The position numbers and the translations under genes were made by a program. Below the pieces are notes generated by a model, which had not been told where the DNA came from, did no database searches, and worked only from the letters and a program-made list of their open reading frames with translations. This document shows, one piece after another, positions 45,472 to 54,803 of a stretch of DNA of 64,000 nt (positions within the stretch are counted from its first letter, which is position 1; each line of letters begins with the position of its first letter). Origin of the DNA: JBKEAR01 sp047972425. GTDB taxonomy: Bacteria > Pseudomonadota > Alphaproteobacteria > JBKEAR01. The DNA lies in assembly GCA_047972425.1 (NCBI GenBank), contig JBKEAR010000019.1:1-64000 (forward strand), read 5' to 3'.

Positions 45472-45822
45472 AATAACTCTTTGTTAATTTGCGAATGCGA
45501 AATAACATTACATCTCCCAAAATACTGGGAGTGTATCAATGATGATTTCATACAATATTGAGATTAATATCGTCTCAATGTGAATTTATCGAATATAAAT
45601 TCCTTTATTTATCTTCGCTTAGATTCTACTTATCTGTTATGCTCTAAACAATTGCACCATAAAACTTTGGATTCGACACCCTAAAGAATGTAACTGATTA
45701 TACATTCGCAATTATTTGAAAAATAATGAGCACAACCTCATAACAAAAAGCACTATAACATAGGCCAGAATAAAAATCAAAACACAGCCCTGCCAATGTT
45801 ATCAAGATATTGTCAGATAATA
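45472..45822. other. gene-free gap upstream of proV
   Basis: About 350 bp, AT-rich, no gene seen. Hairpins CTCCCAAAATACTGGGAG (45514-45531) and TTGAGATTAATATCGTCTCAA (45558-45578) lie where the proV transcript leader would be. TTGCGAATG (near 45489) and its complement CATTCGCAA (near 45704) form a distant inverted pair. Nothing is certain. Confidence 0.5.
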
Positions 45823-47058
45823 CTATTTTTGCGTGAGTTTAATCTCAATGCGGCGGTTTTGGGCGAGGTCTTGGGGGCTATTGCCTTCATTAATTGGGTG
45901 ATACTCGCCAAAGCCAGCAGCCACAAGGCGATTAGGCGGCACACCATCGTTAATCAGCCGCTGCACTACCGATAACGCCCGCGCATTAGAAAGCGCCCAG
46001 TTATCCTTATATTGTGTACCCGAATAAGGCCTTTTATCGGTATGGCCGTCCACACGGATAATCCAATCGATATCATTGGGGATTTTTTGGGCGATAGATT
46101 TTATAATGCCCGCTAGCCGATCCACTGATTGTACGCCCTCAGTACCTAAGTCGGCAGAGGCCGAGTTAAATAATACACCCGAAGATATAACAAAGCGATC
46201 GCCTTCGATTTTAATATCATCACTATTGCCCAAAGCTTGGCGCAAATTACCAAAAAATTCTGAGCGATATTTTTGTAACTGATTAACCTCTGAAGCTAAA
46301 GCTTCATTGATGCGATTACCTAAATCGGAAATTTCTATTTTTTGATTTTCGATGGTTTCATCTCTTAAAGCCAAGGCATTTTCTACATTTTGCAGGCTGG
46401 TGGCTAAGGTACCGATTTGCTCTCTTAGGGTAATCATTTCGGCCTCGGCATCAATTTGCGCTTGCGATTTTACCGACAATTGGCTGTCTTTATCGCTGAC
46501 CTCTTGCGTTAACGCTGCAATGCGCGCATTCAGCTCTTCTTCGCTGAGTTTCGCTTGGGTCACTTCTTCTTGGGCTGCTTTTAATGCCGTTTGTTGCTGG
46601 AGCTTAATATTGGTAATATCACCCAGTAATTTTTGCCTTGTGGCCTCTAAGGCAACAATTTGCGCATTTAAACTACTGGTTTGTTCTTGGTTATAAACGC
46701 TTTCTTCTTGGCGTAAGCCAATCAGCTCGCCAAGCTCTCTCAGTAGTTTTTCTTGCTCAAGTTTGGCCTTTTGTAAATCGGCAGATAACCCGGTGACTTG
46801 GGTTTCGTAAGCACCCACTTGGTCTTCATATTCTTTAACAATATTGCCAAATTCATCAACCTGTTGCGTGGCATCGGTCAGCTCGGTTTCTAAGGTGGAT
46901 ATTTCCTCATTTTTACCGCTTAAACTTTGGCCTAAACTAAAGGATATTACCGAAAATAAAGCCATCATAAAGACAAACAGCAATAACAGGGTCGATATCG
47001 CATCAACAAAGCCCGGCCAAACATCAAATCCTTGTTGGTCTTTTCTACGCCGTGCCAT
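45823..47058 (-). CDS. OmpA/MotB-like peptidoglycan-binding protein
   Basis: 411-residue inner-membrane protein. One membrane segment near residues 20-44 (VDAISTLLLLFVFMMALFSVI), a long coiled coil (about 50-250, Glu/Gln/Leu rich), and a C-terminal OmpA domain with the peptidoglycan-binding pattern DGHTDKRPY ... NWALSNARALSV (Asp and Arg). The layout is like MotB, ExbD or TolR-linked proteins. It pairs with the MotA/ExbB-like gene directly upstream (stop and start adjoin). Role in this group unknown; perhaps envelope or division related. Confidence 0.88.
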   Translation of the reverse strand: MARRRKDQQGFDVWPGFVDAISTLLLLFVFMMALFSVISFSLGQSLSGKNEEISTLETELTDATQQVDEFGNIVKEYEDQVGAYETQVTGLSADLQKAKLEQEKLLRELGELIGLRQEESVYNQEQTSSLNAQIVALEATRQKLLGDITNIKLQQQTALKAAQEEVTQAKLSEEELNARIAALTQEVSDKDSQLSVKSQAQIDAEAEMITLREQIGTLATSLQNVENALALRDETIENQKIEISDLGNRINEALASEVNQLQKYRSEFFGNLRQALGNSDDIKIEGDRFVISSGVLFNSASADLGTEGVQSVDRLAGIIKSIAQKIPNDIDWIIRVDGHTDKRPYSGTQYKDNWALSNARALSVVQRLINDGVPPNRLVAAGFGEYHPINEGNSPQDLAQNRRIEIKLTQK

Positions 47059-48150
47059 TTATTCACCTGTATTCGGGGTATTTTTATATAATAATTGCTC
47101 TAATATGCGCTTAATTTGGTTAAGCTCTATCCATTGTAAATCTTGCTCTTGGCTTTCCTCTTTGGCTAAATGTACATTGGTTTGCTCTAGCTGTTTCGCA
47201 ATATAATGCAAAATATTATCATAATAATTTTGTTGGCTATTCGACTGTTGCGCTAAAAGATTATCAATAGTTGTTTTTTGTGCATCAATCATTTGGCTAT
47301 TATATTGCGCCAGCTGATAAAGTGCCGGCATATCTTTGGCCATGGCATCAATAGAGGCATTAATATTTTCGGCAATTTTAATATTACCGGCGGTTAATTG
47401 CGATAATGCATTCACTTGCTTTTGGCTTTGCTCTAAAAAAGCTTGCATTTGGCTAAGGGATATATTTTCTTTCCATTGGGTGAGTTTAGAGATAATTTCT
47501 TCAACCGCAAGCATAAAGCGGTTTTCGGCCTGATTAACCTGTAAATGGATAAAACCCAATATCAAAGATGCCGAAAGCCCAAATAAAGAAGATGCAAAGG
47601 CTGTGCGCATGCCCGAAAGCGGTTGTGATAATTGGCCGAGTAGCTGATTAATCACATTTTCATTGGCGTTTTCGGTAAAGGAGCCAGAGAAAATTTCGGT
47701 GAGGCTAGAGGTTGTAATTAGCAAACCCCAAAATGTGCCCAATAGCCCTAAAAACACCAATAAGCTAATCACATAGCGGGATATCGCTTTATTTTCATCG
47801 AGCCGAGCTTCGACATTTTCGAAGATAAATTGTGTATTTTGCGGGGTGACTTGGTGGTCTTTAATCTCACCTTGTATCGCTTGCAGCGGCTTTAAAAAAT
47901 GCAATGGTTTTTGCGGTAAATCCTGTTTTTTCATCCATGCATTTATCCAAGCACATTCATTTTGCAGGCGCAATAATATCCATATATTGTAAATAACACC
48001 TAAAATAAACACAATAAGAATAAGGGAGTTTATGGGAATATTTGCCATAAAAAAGGAAATAAGATGCTGATATAATAAAGCGATTAGCCCGATGATGATA
48101 GCTAAAAAAAATAGAATGCGTAGCCAATATCGGTTGAGTGAAATTGTCAT
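47059..48150 (-). CDS. MotA/TolQ/ExbB-like membrane protein
   Basis: 363-residue protein with four hydrophobic segments (two near the N-terminus, two about 125-205; LLVFLGLLGTFWGLLITTSSL and GMRTAFASSLFGLSASLILGFIHL) in the pattern of proton-channel subunits, followed by a long coiled-coil-like tail. Partner of the OmpA/MotB-like protein encoded next. ATG 48150 is chosen because GAAGAGG lies 8 bases upstream; starting at 48183 has no site. The pair is common in alphaproteobacteria without known function. Confidence 0.85.
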   Translation of the reverse strand: MTISLNRYWLRILFFLAIIIGLIALLYQHLISFFMANIPINSLILIVFILGVIYNIWILLRLQNECAWINAWMKKQDLPQKPLHFLKPLQAIQGEIKDHQVTPQNTQFIFENVEARLDENKAISRYVISLLVFLGLLGTFWGLLITTSSLTEIFSGSFTENANENVINQLLGQLSQPLSGMRTAFASSLFGLSASLILGFIHLQVNQAENRFMLAVEEIISKLTQWKENISLSQMQAFLEQSQKQVNALSQLTAGNIKIAENINASIDAMAKDMPALYQLAQYNSQMIDAQKTTIDNLLAQQSNSQQNYYDNILHYIAKQLEQTNVHLAKEESQEQDLQWIELNQIKRILEQLLYKNTPNTGE

Positions 48151-48273
48151 AATGTGAGCCTCTTCTTTTTTTATGTTTATCATAGCCTACATGTTCTTTA
48201 TGTGCAACACACATATTGTTGACTTTGGCTTGATAATCGGGTTTAAATGGATAAACAAAAATAGGGAGTACCA

Positions 48274-48483
48274 ATGGAATATTTACGGGTAATTTTATAT
48301 GCAGGGGCTGCTTTTTATTGTGGTTATACTGTAAAAATGGGATATGACGAATATTTAAAATCGGGCGATAAACGTATTATTTTAGCGATGGTGGCGTTTT
48401 CGATTGCAACCGTTGTAATTGGCTATTTATCATACCGTGAATATAGGCGGGTAAAAGCCGAAAAAGAAGATAAGAAAGAATAA
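48274..48483 (+). CDS. small two-TM membrane protein
   Basis: 69-residue protein with two hydrophobic helices (LRVILYAGAAFYCGYTV and IILAMVAFSIATVVIGYL) and a charged C-terminus (KAEKEDKKE). AGGGAG lies 6 bases before the ATG. Family not recognised. Followed 15 bp later by an even smaller membrane protein gene. Confidence 0.7.
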   Translation: MEYLRVILYAGAAFYCGYTVKMGYDEYLKSGDKRIILAMVAFSIATVVIGYLSYREYRRVKAEKEDKKE

Positions 48484-48498
48484 AAAGGAGTATATAAT

Positions 48499-48624
48499 AT
48501 GGAAGTTGAACAATCAGCATTTTTAAGCCCTCCAATGTTAATTGGCTTAATTGCACTTGGGGTAGTATTGGTTGCGATTGCTTATTTGGCTTATGGGCAA
48601 CATAAGAAAAAAGATGATAAATAG
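48499..48624 (+). CDS. 41-residue single-TM protein
   Basis: Very short gene with a strong ribosome binding site (AAAAAGGAG, 8 bases upstream). The product has one hydrophobic helix (MLIGLIALGVVLVAIAYLAY) and a Lys/Asp-rich tail (KKKDDK), like the C-terminus of the preceding protein. Spacing (15 bp) and matching tails suggest the two form a small operon. Function unknown. Confidence 0.6.
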   Translation: MEVEQSAFLSPPMLIGLIALGVVLVAIAYLAYGQHKKKDDK

Positions 48625-48712
48625 TTTTGCGATAGATGTTGCGCAAAATAAGGAAATTGACTATATTTGAGTTAGTTAAAAATATTGAGAAAAAATTAAG
48701 GAGCTCTGCTAC

Positions 48713-49093
48713 GTGACAACCGCCGAAAAACCAATTTTAGAAGGCAAGGCACTTTTAGATGTCATTATTGAATCCATTGATTCTGATAAAGCCGAAGATA
48801 TTGTGACCATTGATTTAGGAAACAAAACCGATATTGCCGATTATATGGTTGTGGCATCGGGTAATGTTAACCGGCATGTTGCGGCAATCTCGGAGCATTT
48901 AGCCGAAAAACTTAAAAAACTCGGCCATTCACCTATCCAAGTAGAAGGTTTAGAAGAAGCCGATTGGGTATTATTGGATACTGGCGATGTGATAGTGCAT
49001 GTTTTTCGCCCGGAAGTACGCGATTTTTATAAAATTGAGCAAATGTGGGAAGAAATGCCATCGCTTTTGTCGCGACAGGTCGAAGAATTATAA
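48713..49093 (+). CDS. rsfS: ribosome silencing factor RsfS
   Basis: 126-residue RsfS (YbeB/Iojap), which binds L14 of the 50S subunit and blocks subunit joining under starvation. Family sequence: IDLGNKTDIADYMVVASGNVNRHVAAISEHL and WVLLDTGDVIVHVFRPEVRDFYKIEQMW. The start is GTG with AAGGAG upstream. rlmH follows after 6 bp. Confidence 0.95.
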   Translation: MTTAEKPILEGKALLDVIIESIDSDKAEDIVTIDLGNKTDIADYMVVASGNVNRHVAAISEHLAEKLKKLGHSPIQVEGLEEADWVLLDTGDVIVHVFRPEVRDFYKIEQMWEEMPSLLSRQVEEL

Positions 49094-49099
49094 AGCGCA

Positions 49100-49561
49100 A
49101 TGAAAATACAAATCATTGCCATTGGTAAAGTAAAAAAAGGGGCGATTGAGTCCCTTTTTTCGCAATATGCCAAGCGCATAAAAAGGTGGAAGTTAGAGGT
49201 AAAAGAATTTGCGGAATCCCAAGCCCAAACGGGTGATGCTCGCAAGCTTGATGAAGCCGAAAAAATCTTAAGCCAAATAAAACCGGGGTGCATTATTGTG
49301 GCCTTAGATGAGCGGGGTGAGCATTTAACCTCGCCAGAGATGGCCAATTTTATGGCCGCGCAAGAAAATGCCTCGGCCTCTTATATCAGCTTTATCATTG
49401 GCGGCCCCGATGGCTTAGATGATACCATTCGTGCGCAGGCAAAATCCGTTTGGGCTTTAGGGCGGGCAACATGGCCGCACCAGTTGGTTCGGGCTCTGTT
49501 GGCCGAGCAAATTTATCGCAGCCAAACCATAATTGAAGGTCATCCTTATCATCGCAGTTAA
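49100..49561 (+). CDS. rlmH: 23S rRNA (pseudouridine1915-N3)-methyltransferase RlmH
   Basis: 153-residue SPOUT methyltransferase acting on helix 69 of 23S rRNA. Knot motifs IVALDERGEHLTSPEMANFM, SFIIGGPDGLDDTIRAQA and WPHQLVRALLAEQIYRSQTIIEGHPYH are present. Forms the usual rsfS-rlmH pair. Normal length. Confidence 0.96.
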   Translation: MKIQIIAIGKVKKGAIESLFSQYAKRIKRWKLEVKEFAESQAQTGDARKLDEAEKILSQIKPGCIIVALDERGEHLTSPEMANFMAAQENASASYISFIIGGPDGLDDTIRAQAKSVWALGRATWPHQLVRALLAEQIYRSQTIIEGHPYHRS

Positions 49562-49704
49562 GAATGGTTATAAAAAAAGTATCATACACAGCGATAAACG
49601 TTTTTGAATAAACAAGTTTTATGTTATATTGCTAGCGAATGTCTATATGAAGAAAATTATTGAGCCTATACGGGGCTCGAATAGAATGAAATTAAGGAAT
49701 AAAA

Positions 49705-51888
49705 ATGTTTAATATACATCGTAAAGAAATCATGTGGGGCGGTCGTCCGCTCGTTTTAGAAACAGGTAAAATTGCACGCCAAGCCGATGGAGCGGTTCTT
49801 GCAACTTACGGAGAAACTCAAGTACTTGCAACAGTTGTTGGCGAAAAAGAAGCAAAGCCTGGCATTGATTTCTTTCCGCTTTCTGTGCATTATCAGGAAA
49901 AAACTTATGCTGCAGGGCGTATCCCCGGTGGCTTTTTTAAACGCGAAGGCCGCCCTAGTGAGCATGAAACTTTAACATCACGTTTAATTGATCGCCCAAT
50001 TCGCCCGCTTTTTGCTAAAGGTTATAAAAACGAAACCCAAATTTTAATCACTGTGTTATCCCATGATATGGAAAACGCACCCGATATTTTATCGCTTGTT
50101 GCGGCATCGGCTGCATTAACAATTTCCGGCTTACCTTTCTTAGGCCCTATTGGTGGTGCCCGTGTGGGTTATATTGATGGTGAATTTGTTCTTAACCCCA
50201 AATTAGAGCAAATGGACGATAGCCAGTTAGACTTAGTTGTTGCAGGCACAACCGAAGGCGTGTTGATGGTAGAATCTGAAGCATCGGAACTAACAGAAGA
50301 AACCATGTTAGCCGCTGTTGATTTTGGCCATAAGGCTTTCCAACCCGTGATTGATTTAATTATCAGCTTGGCCGAAGAATGTGCCAAAGACCCCCGTGAG
50401 ATTGAAGCTGAACCCAAAGGCGTAGATGCTTTAAAGAAAGAAGTTAAAAAACTTGCGCAAAAAGGCATTAAAGCCGCTTATAAAATCCAAAAGAAACAAG
50501 ACCGTATGGATGCGGTATCGGCTGCAAAATCTGAAGCAACCGAAGCGATTTTAGCCAGTGAAAAATTTGACGAAGAAGCTTTAGCTTACTTGCCCGAAAT
50601 TTTAAAAGGCTTAGAAAAAGATATTGTTCGTGGCGATATTTTAAAAACCGGCAAACGCATTGACGGCCGCGATACCAAAACCGTGCGCCCCATTGTGTGT
50701 GAGACTGGTTTATTAACCCGCGCTCATGGCTCGGCATTATTTACCCGTGGTGAAACCCAAGCTTTGGTTGTAACCACTTTAGGTACAGGCCAAGATGAAC
50801 AATTTGTGGATAGCTTAGAGGGCGAAACAAAATCAAAATTTATGCTCCATTATAACTTCCCCCCTTATTCGGTGGGCGAAACAGGCCGTATTGGTGCTAC
50901 AGGTCGCCGCGAGGTTGGTCATGGTAAATTGGCTTATCGGGCAATTTACCCGGTATTACCTAAGGGTGAAGATAATCCTTATACTATCCGTGTGGTATCA
51001 GAGGTTACCGAAAGTAATGGTTCATCTTCTATGGCCACTGTTTGTGGTACATCGATGTCGTTGATGGATGCTGGTGTGCAACTGCCTAAACCTGTTGCCG
51101 GTATTGCCATGGGCTTAATTAAAGAGGGCGATGAATTTGCTGTTCTTTCGGATATTATGGGCGATGAAGATCATTTAGGCGATATGGACTTTAAAGTGGC
51201 CGGAACCCAAGATGGTATTACCGCTTTACAAATGGATATCAAAATTACATCGGTTACGCCCGAGATTATGCAAATTGCCTTAACCCAAGCCAAAGAAGGC
51301 CGTAAACATATCTTAGGCGAAATGGCGAAAGCGATTACATCGGCCAACACCGATGTTTCGGAATTTGCACCACGCATTGAAACCGTGATGATTCACCCCG
51401 ATAAAATTCGTGATGTTATTGGTTCAGGCGGTAAAGTAATCCGTGAGATTGTGGAAACCACAGGTGCAAAAATTGACATAGAAGAAGACGGTACCGTTAA
51501 AATTGCTGCAGCCGATAAAAATGCGATTGATGCAGCGGTTAAATGGGTAAAAGATATTACGGATGATCCGGAAGTTGGCAAAATTTACGAAGGTAAAGCG
51601 GTAAAAATCATGGAGTTTGGTGCTTTTGTTAATTATATGGGCACACGCGATGGTTTGGTGCATATTTCGGAACTTGCCGAAGGTAAAACCGAAAAAACCG
51701 AAGATGTTGTTAAAGAGGGTGATATTGTAAAAGTGAAACTCATTAACATCGATGGTCGCGGTAAAGCATCACTATCCATGCGTTTAGTTAATCAGGAAAC
51801 GGGTGAAGATTTATCGGATCAGCTCGATCCACCGCGTACAGTTGAAAAGAAAGAGCGCAAGCCGCGCCGTCGTCCAAGTAAAGATTAA
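49705..51888 (+). CDS. pnp: polynucleotide phosphorylase
   Basis: 727-residue exoribonuclease/polymerase of the RNA degradosome. Two RNase PH domains (N-terminal TLTSRLIDRPIRPLFAKGY; second with FPPYSVGETGRIGATGRREVGHG and DEDHLGDMDFKVAGT), KH domain (IRDVIGSGGKVIREIVETTGAKIDIEEDG) and C-terminal S1 domain (GKAVKIMEFGAFVNYMGTRDGLVHISEL). Usually lies next to rpsO, but here rpsO is about 40 kb away. Followed after 10 bp by a flavoprotein gene, with which it is likely cotranscribed. Confidence 0.98.
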   Translation: MFNIHRKEIMWGGRPLVLETGKIARQADGAVLATYGETQVLATVVGEKEAKPGIDFFPLSVHYQEKTYAAGRIPGGFFKREGRPSEHETLTSRLIDRPIRPLFAKGYKNETQILITVLSHDMENAPDILSLVAASAALTISGLPFLGPIGGARVGYIDGEFVLNPKLEQMDDSQLDLVVAGTTEGVLMVESEASELTEETMLAAVDFGHKAFQPVIDLIISLAEECAKDPREIEAEPKGVDALKKEVKKLAQKGIKAAYKIQKKQDRMDAVSAAKSEATEAILASEKFDEEALAYLPEILKGLEKDIVRGDILKTGKRIDGRDTKTVRPIVCETGLLTRAHGSALFTRGETQALVVTTLGTGQDEQFVDSLEGETKSKFMLHYNFPPYSVGETGRIGATGRREVGHGKLAYRAIYPVLPKGEDNPYTIRVVSEVTESNGSSSMATVCGTSMSLMDAGVQLPKPVAGIAMGLIKEGDEFAVLSDIMGDEDHLGDMDFKVAGTQDGITALQMDIKITSVTPEIMQIALTQAKEGRKHILGEMAKAITSANTDVSEFAPRIETVMIHPDKIRDVIGSGGKVIREIVETTGAKIDIEEDGTVKIAAADKNAIDAAVKWVKDITDDPEVGKIYEGKAVKIMEFGAFVNYMGTRDGLVHISELAEGKTEKTEDVVKEGDIVKVKLINIDGRGKASLSMRLVNQETGEDLSDQLDPPRTVEKKERKPRRRPSKD

Positions 51889-51898
51889 GGAGTTGCTT

Positions 51899-53305
51899 AT
51901 GTTTAAAACACCTAAGGCAGTTATGCTTTCAGGTAAGGAAGTTTTACCGATTATCGAAGGCGGTAAAGGTGTTGCAGTTTCTAACGGTGTATCGGCAGGT
52001 GCGTTTGCAGCTGCCGGCGCTGTGGGAACATTTAGTGGCGTTAATGCCGATAGCTACGATGAAAACGGTCAGATTGTTCCGCAAGTTTATAAAAAAGGCT
52101 CTTCGCGGCGCGAAAGATTTATGCAGCTTGTTGAATATGGTATTCAAGGCGGTATTGCCCAAGCCCAAGTTGCCCATGAGCGATCAAAAGGGAATGGCCG
52201 CATTTTTATGAATGTTCTTTGGGAAGCCGGCGGGGCGCAAGAGATTATTAAAGGCGTGCTCGAAGGTGCAAAAGGTTTAATTAACGGCGTTGTTTGTGGT
52301 GCCGGTATGCCTTATAAATTGGCCGAAATTGCAAGTGCTCATAAAGTTTGGTATTACCCGATTGTATCATCTTCGCGGGCTTTTCGTATTTTATGGCTGC
52401 GGGCTTATTCTAAGGCCTCGGAATTTTTAGGCGGTGTGGTTTATGAAGACCCATGGCTTGCTGGTGGGCATAACGGATTATCTAATGCCGAGGACCCGCA
52501 AATGCCGCAAGACCCATATTTGCGCATTAAAGAGCTCCGCGATTTTATGAATAAAGTGGGGCTTAACAATACCCCGATTATCATCGCCGGTGGGGTATGG
52601 TCGCTTGCGGATTGGCAAGATTATATTGATAACCCCGAGATTGGCCCGGTGGCTTTTCAGATGGGAACACGCCCCTTATTAACCAAAGAAAGCCCAATTT
52701 CGCAAGCTTGGCGCAATTTGTTGCGTAATCTTAAAGAGGGCGATGTGGGTTTAAATAAATTTTCACCCACTGGTTTTTGGAGTTCGGCGGTTAGAAATGA
52801 CTTTTTAAGAGAGCTGATTGAGCGCTCGAAACGCCAAATCTTTTTTAAAGAACAAACGGAAGAAGATTATACCGAAGCCCTTAAAATCGGTGGTGCAAAA
52901 AGCGAGCCGGTTTATGTGAAAGCCGAGGATTTACCCAAAGCAGAGCAATGGCAAGGTGAAGGCTTTACCAAAATTGTACGCACACCCGATAGCTCGGTTG
53001 TGTTTTTAAGTAAGGAAAAAGCCAAGGCAATCCGTATTGACCAAGCGGAATGTATGGGTTGTTTAAGCCAATGTCGGTTCTCTAACTGGGCAACGAATGA
53101 GGAATGGACAACGGGTAAATTGCCCGACCCACGCTCTTATTGTATTCAAAAAACCTTACAATCCATTGCCCATGATGGCTCGGTGCAAGATAATTTAGCT
53201 TTTGCCGGCCATAGTGCTTATCGGTTTAAGGACGACCCTTTATATAAGGATGGTAAAGAGCCAACGGTTGCAGAATTTGTTGATGCAATTATGAAAGGGC
53301 TTTAA
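51899..53305 (+). CDS. nitronate monooxygenase-like FMN oxidoreductase
   Basis: 468-residue TIM-barrel flavoprotein of the 2-nitropropane dioxygenase family. N-terminal GGKGVAVSNGVSAGAFAAAGAVGTFSG, central NTPIIIAGGVWSLADWQDYI and FQMGTRPLLTKESPIS fit the FMN-binding pattern. A C-terminal cysteine cluster C-x2-C-x3-C-x22-C (near residues 383-413, ECMGCLSQCRFSNW ... YC) could hold a metal or Fe-S centre. Start 51899 follows AAGGAGTTGCTT; the frame stays open into pnp but that is not used. Function in cells unknown. Confidence 0.85.
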   Translation: MFKTPKAVMLSGKEVLPIIEGGKGVAVSNGVSAGAFAAAGAVGTFSGVNADSYDENGQIVPQVYKKGSSRRERFMQLVEYGIQGGIAQAQVAHERSKGNGRIFMNVLWEAGGAQEIIKGVLEGAKGLINGVVCGAGMPYKLAEIASAHKVWYYPIVSSSRAFRILWLRAYSKASEFLGGVVYEDPWLAGGHNGLSNAEDPQMPQDPYLRIKELRDFMNKVGLNNTPIIIAGGVWSLADWQDYIDNPEIGPVAFQMGTRPLLTKESPISQAWRNLLRNLKEGDVGLNKFSPTGFWSSAVRNDFLRELIERSKRQIFFKEQTEEDYTEALKIGGAKSEPVYVKAEDLPKAEQWQGEGFTKIVRTPDSSVVFLSKEKAKAIRIDQAECMGCLSQCRFSNWATNEEWTTGKLPDPRSYCIQKTLQSIAHDGSVQDNLAFAGHSAYRFKDDPLYKDGKEPTVAEFVDAIMKGL

Positions 53306-53324
53306 CAGCTTTTAATAAAAATAA

Positions 53325-53352
53325 AAAGAGGGCTTTAAAGCCCTCTTTTTTT
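53325..53352. terminator. bidirectional terminator
   Basis: Perfect palindrome AGAGGGCTTTAAAGCCCTCT with A tract before and seven T after. It sits between the convergent flavoprotein and MFS genes. Confidence 0.88.
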
Positions 53353-53356
53353 AACG

Positions 53357-54706
53357 TTATCTGAGTACCCAATTTTTATAGCGTGATAACCATAGGGCAA
53401 CAAAGGCTGCGCATAAGGCCATTATCGCCATGACCATCCATGCGAATGCACCGCTAATATATTGGTAATAAAAGCCCGATAAAATCATATTTGCCCCAAT
53501 ACCAATGCCAAATACCACGCTTGTATAAAGGGTTTGCATGCTGGCGGCAAGGTTTTCGGGTATATGTTTTTCTACCCAATACATTGCCCCTAGATGCCCT
53601 AAAGCATAGGTAAAGCCATGAAAGGCCATGGCCATATAAATAACCAAAGTTTCATCGTTATAAATAGCCAGTAAAAACCACCGTAAAGCCGCAATGGCTG
53701 CGGCAAAACATAAAATATAACTGGCGCGCATTTTCTTGCGGAATATCCAACCGATAGTAAAAATAATAAGTTCGCCAATATTACCGAATGTCCAAAATTT
53801 ACCAATCGCACCAAAATCCAAACCTTGCTCTTGCCAATAATTTGTCCCTTGGGCGTAAAGCATGCCGTGGCTACCTTGTAATAATACGGCAATAATGAGC
53901 AGCAGAACAATGGGGGGTTCACGCAATAAGCGCACCACAGGGGGGCGCTCATGGTAAGTTTTTGGGGTTTTTACATTGGGTAAAAATAGCCCAACAATAC
54001 CCAAAACCACCATACCCAAAATAAGGGTAATTACCATTATTTTATTGCCATCGTAATTGGGCGAAAACAGAAAATAACTGATATAAGTAATGCCGGTAAT
54101 TGTACCCACCGTACCCCATAGGCGAAAACGCCCATAATCGAGCTTGGTGGTGGATAGGCTAATGATAATAGTGATTATACAACAGGCTGCCACAACCAAA
54201 ATAATAAATAAATCGGCCCATGTGGTATATTGATTGCTAAGGTAAAAATAGCTGAGCATGCCGATGGCAATTAAAGACATAATACTATAAATCAGCAGGT
54301 CTAAGGGCGAGGCTTTATGGGCATTGGGGCGCTGTGTGGTGATGGTAACCATAGATGTTAAAAGGGAGCTGGCTGTCCATATGAGTTGCGCCCAAATGAG
54401 CGAGATGAAAAGCCATGGCCAAAAACCATTGGTAAACATATAGAGGGAAAACACAATGGCCGAGCCAAAACTGAGTGCCGAGATAATCCATTTGCGCGAG
54501 CCATATTTATCGACAAACCATGCTATAATCAAGCCTAAAAACGGCCGGGCAAAAGGTGCAGAGCCAATAACAATGCCAATCTCCGAGGGCGATAACCCCC
54601 CATTTTTTAACCAATTTTGCCAAAAAGGCGTATGAATACCCCCCATTAAAAACCAAAAGAGCATAAAATAGAGTGCAATACGGCTATTGTTACTTTTAGC
54701 GGTCAA
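53357..54706 (-). CDS. MFS transporter, PPP/LacY-like family
   Basis: 449-residue membrane protein with about 12 hydrophobic helices. Resembles the phenylpropionate permease (MFS_1-like) group: LYFMLFWFLMGGIHTPFWQNWL, IGIVIGSAPFARPFLGLIIAWFVDKYG and the diagnostic DYGRFRLWGTVG near residue 190. Substrates in the group include aromatic acids and nucleosides; unknown here. Stands alone, between the flavoprotein and ogt. Confidence 0.85.
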   Translation of the reverse strand: MTAKSNNSRIALYFMLFWFLMGGIHTPFWQNWLKNGGLSPSEIGIVIGSAPFARPFLGLIIAWFVDKYGSRKWIISALSFGSAIVFSLYMFTNGFWPWLFISLIWAQLIWTASSLLTSMVTITTQRPNAHKASPLDLLIYSIMSLIAIGMLSYFYLSNQYTTWADLFIILVVAACCIITIIISLSTTKLDYGRFRLWGTVGTITGITYISYFLFSPNYDGNKIMVITLILGMVVLGIVGLFLPNVKTPKTYHERPPVVRLLREPPIVLLLIIAVLLQGSHGMLYAQGTNYWQEQGLDFGAIGKFWTFGNIGELIIFTIGWIFRKKMRASYILCFAAAIAALRWFLLAIYNDETLVIYMAMAFHGFTYALGHLGAMYWVEKHIPENLAASMQTLYTSVVFGIGIGANMILSGFYYQYISGAFAWMVMAIMALCAAFVALWLSRYKNWVLR

Positions 54707-54803
54707 TTTACCTTCCTTACCAATGATACGGCTTATAGCTTGTGATTACACAAGGTAATTTAAAGGGAATATCATATAAATATCGGTAATGAAACAAAAT
54801 ATT

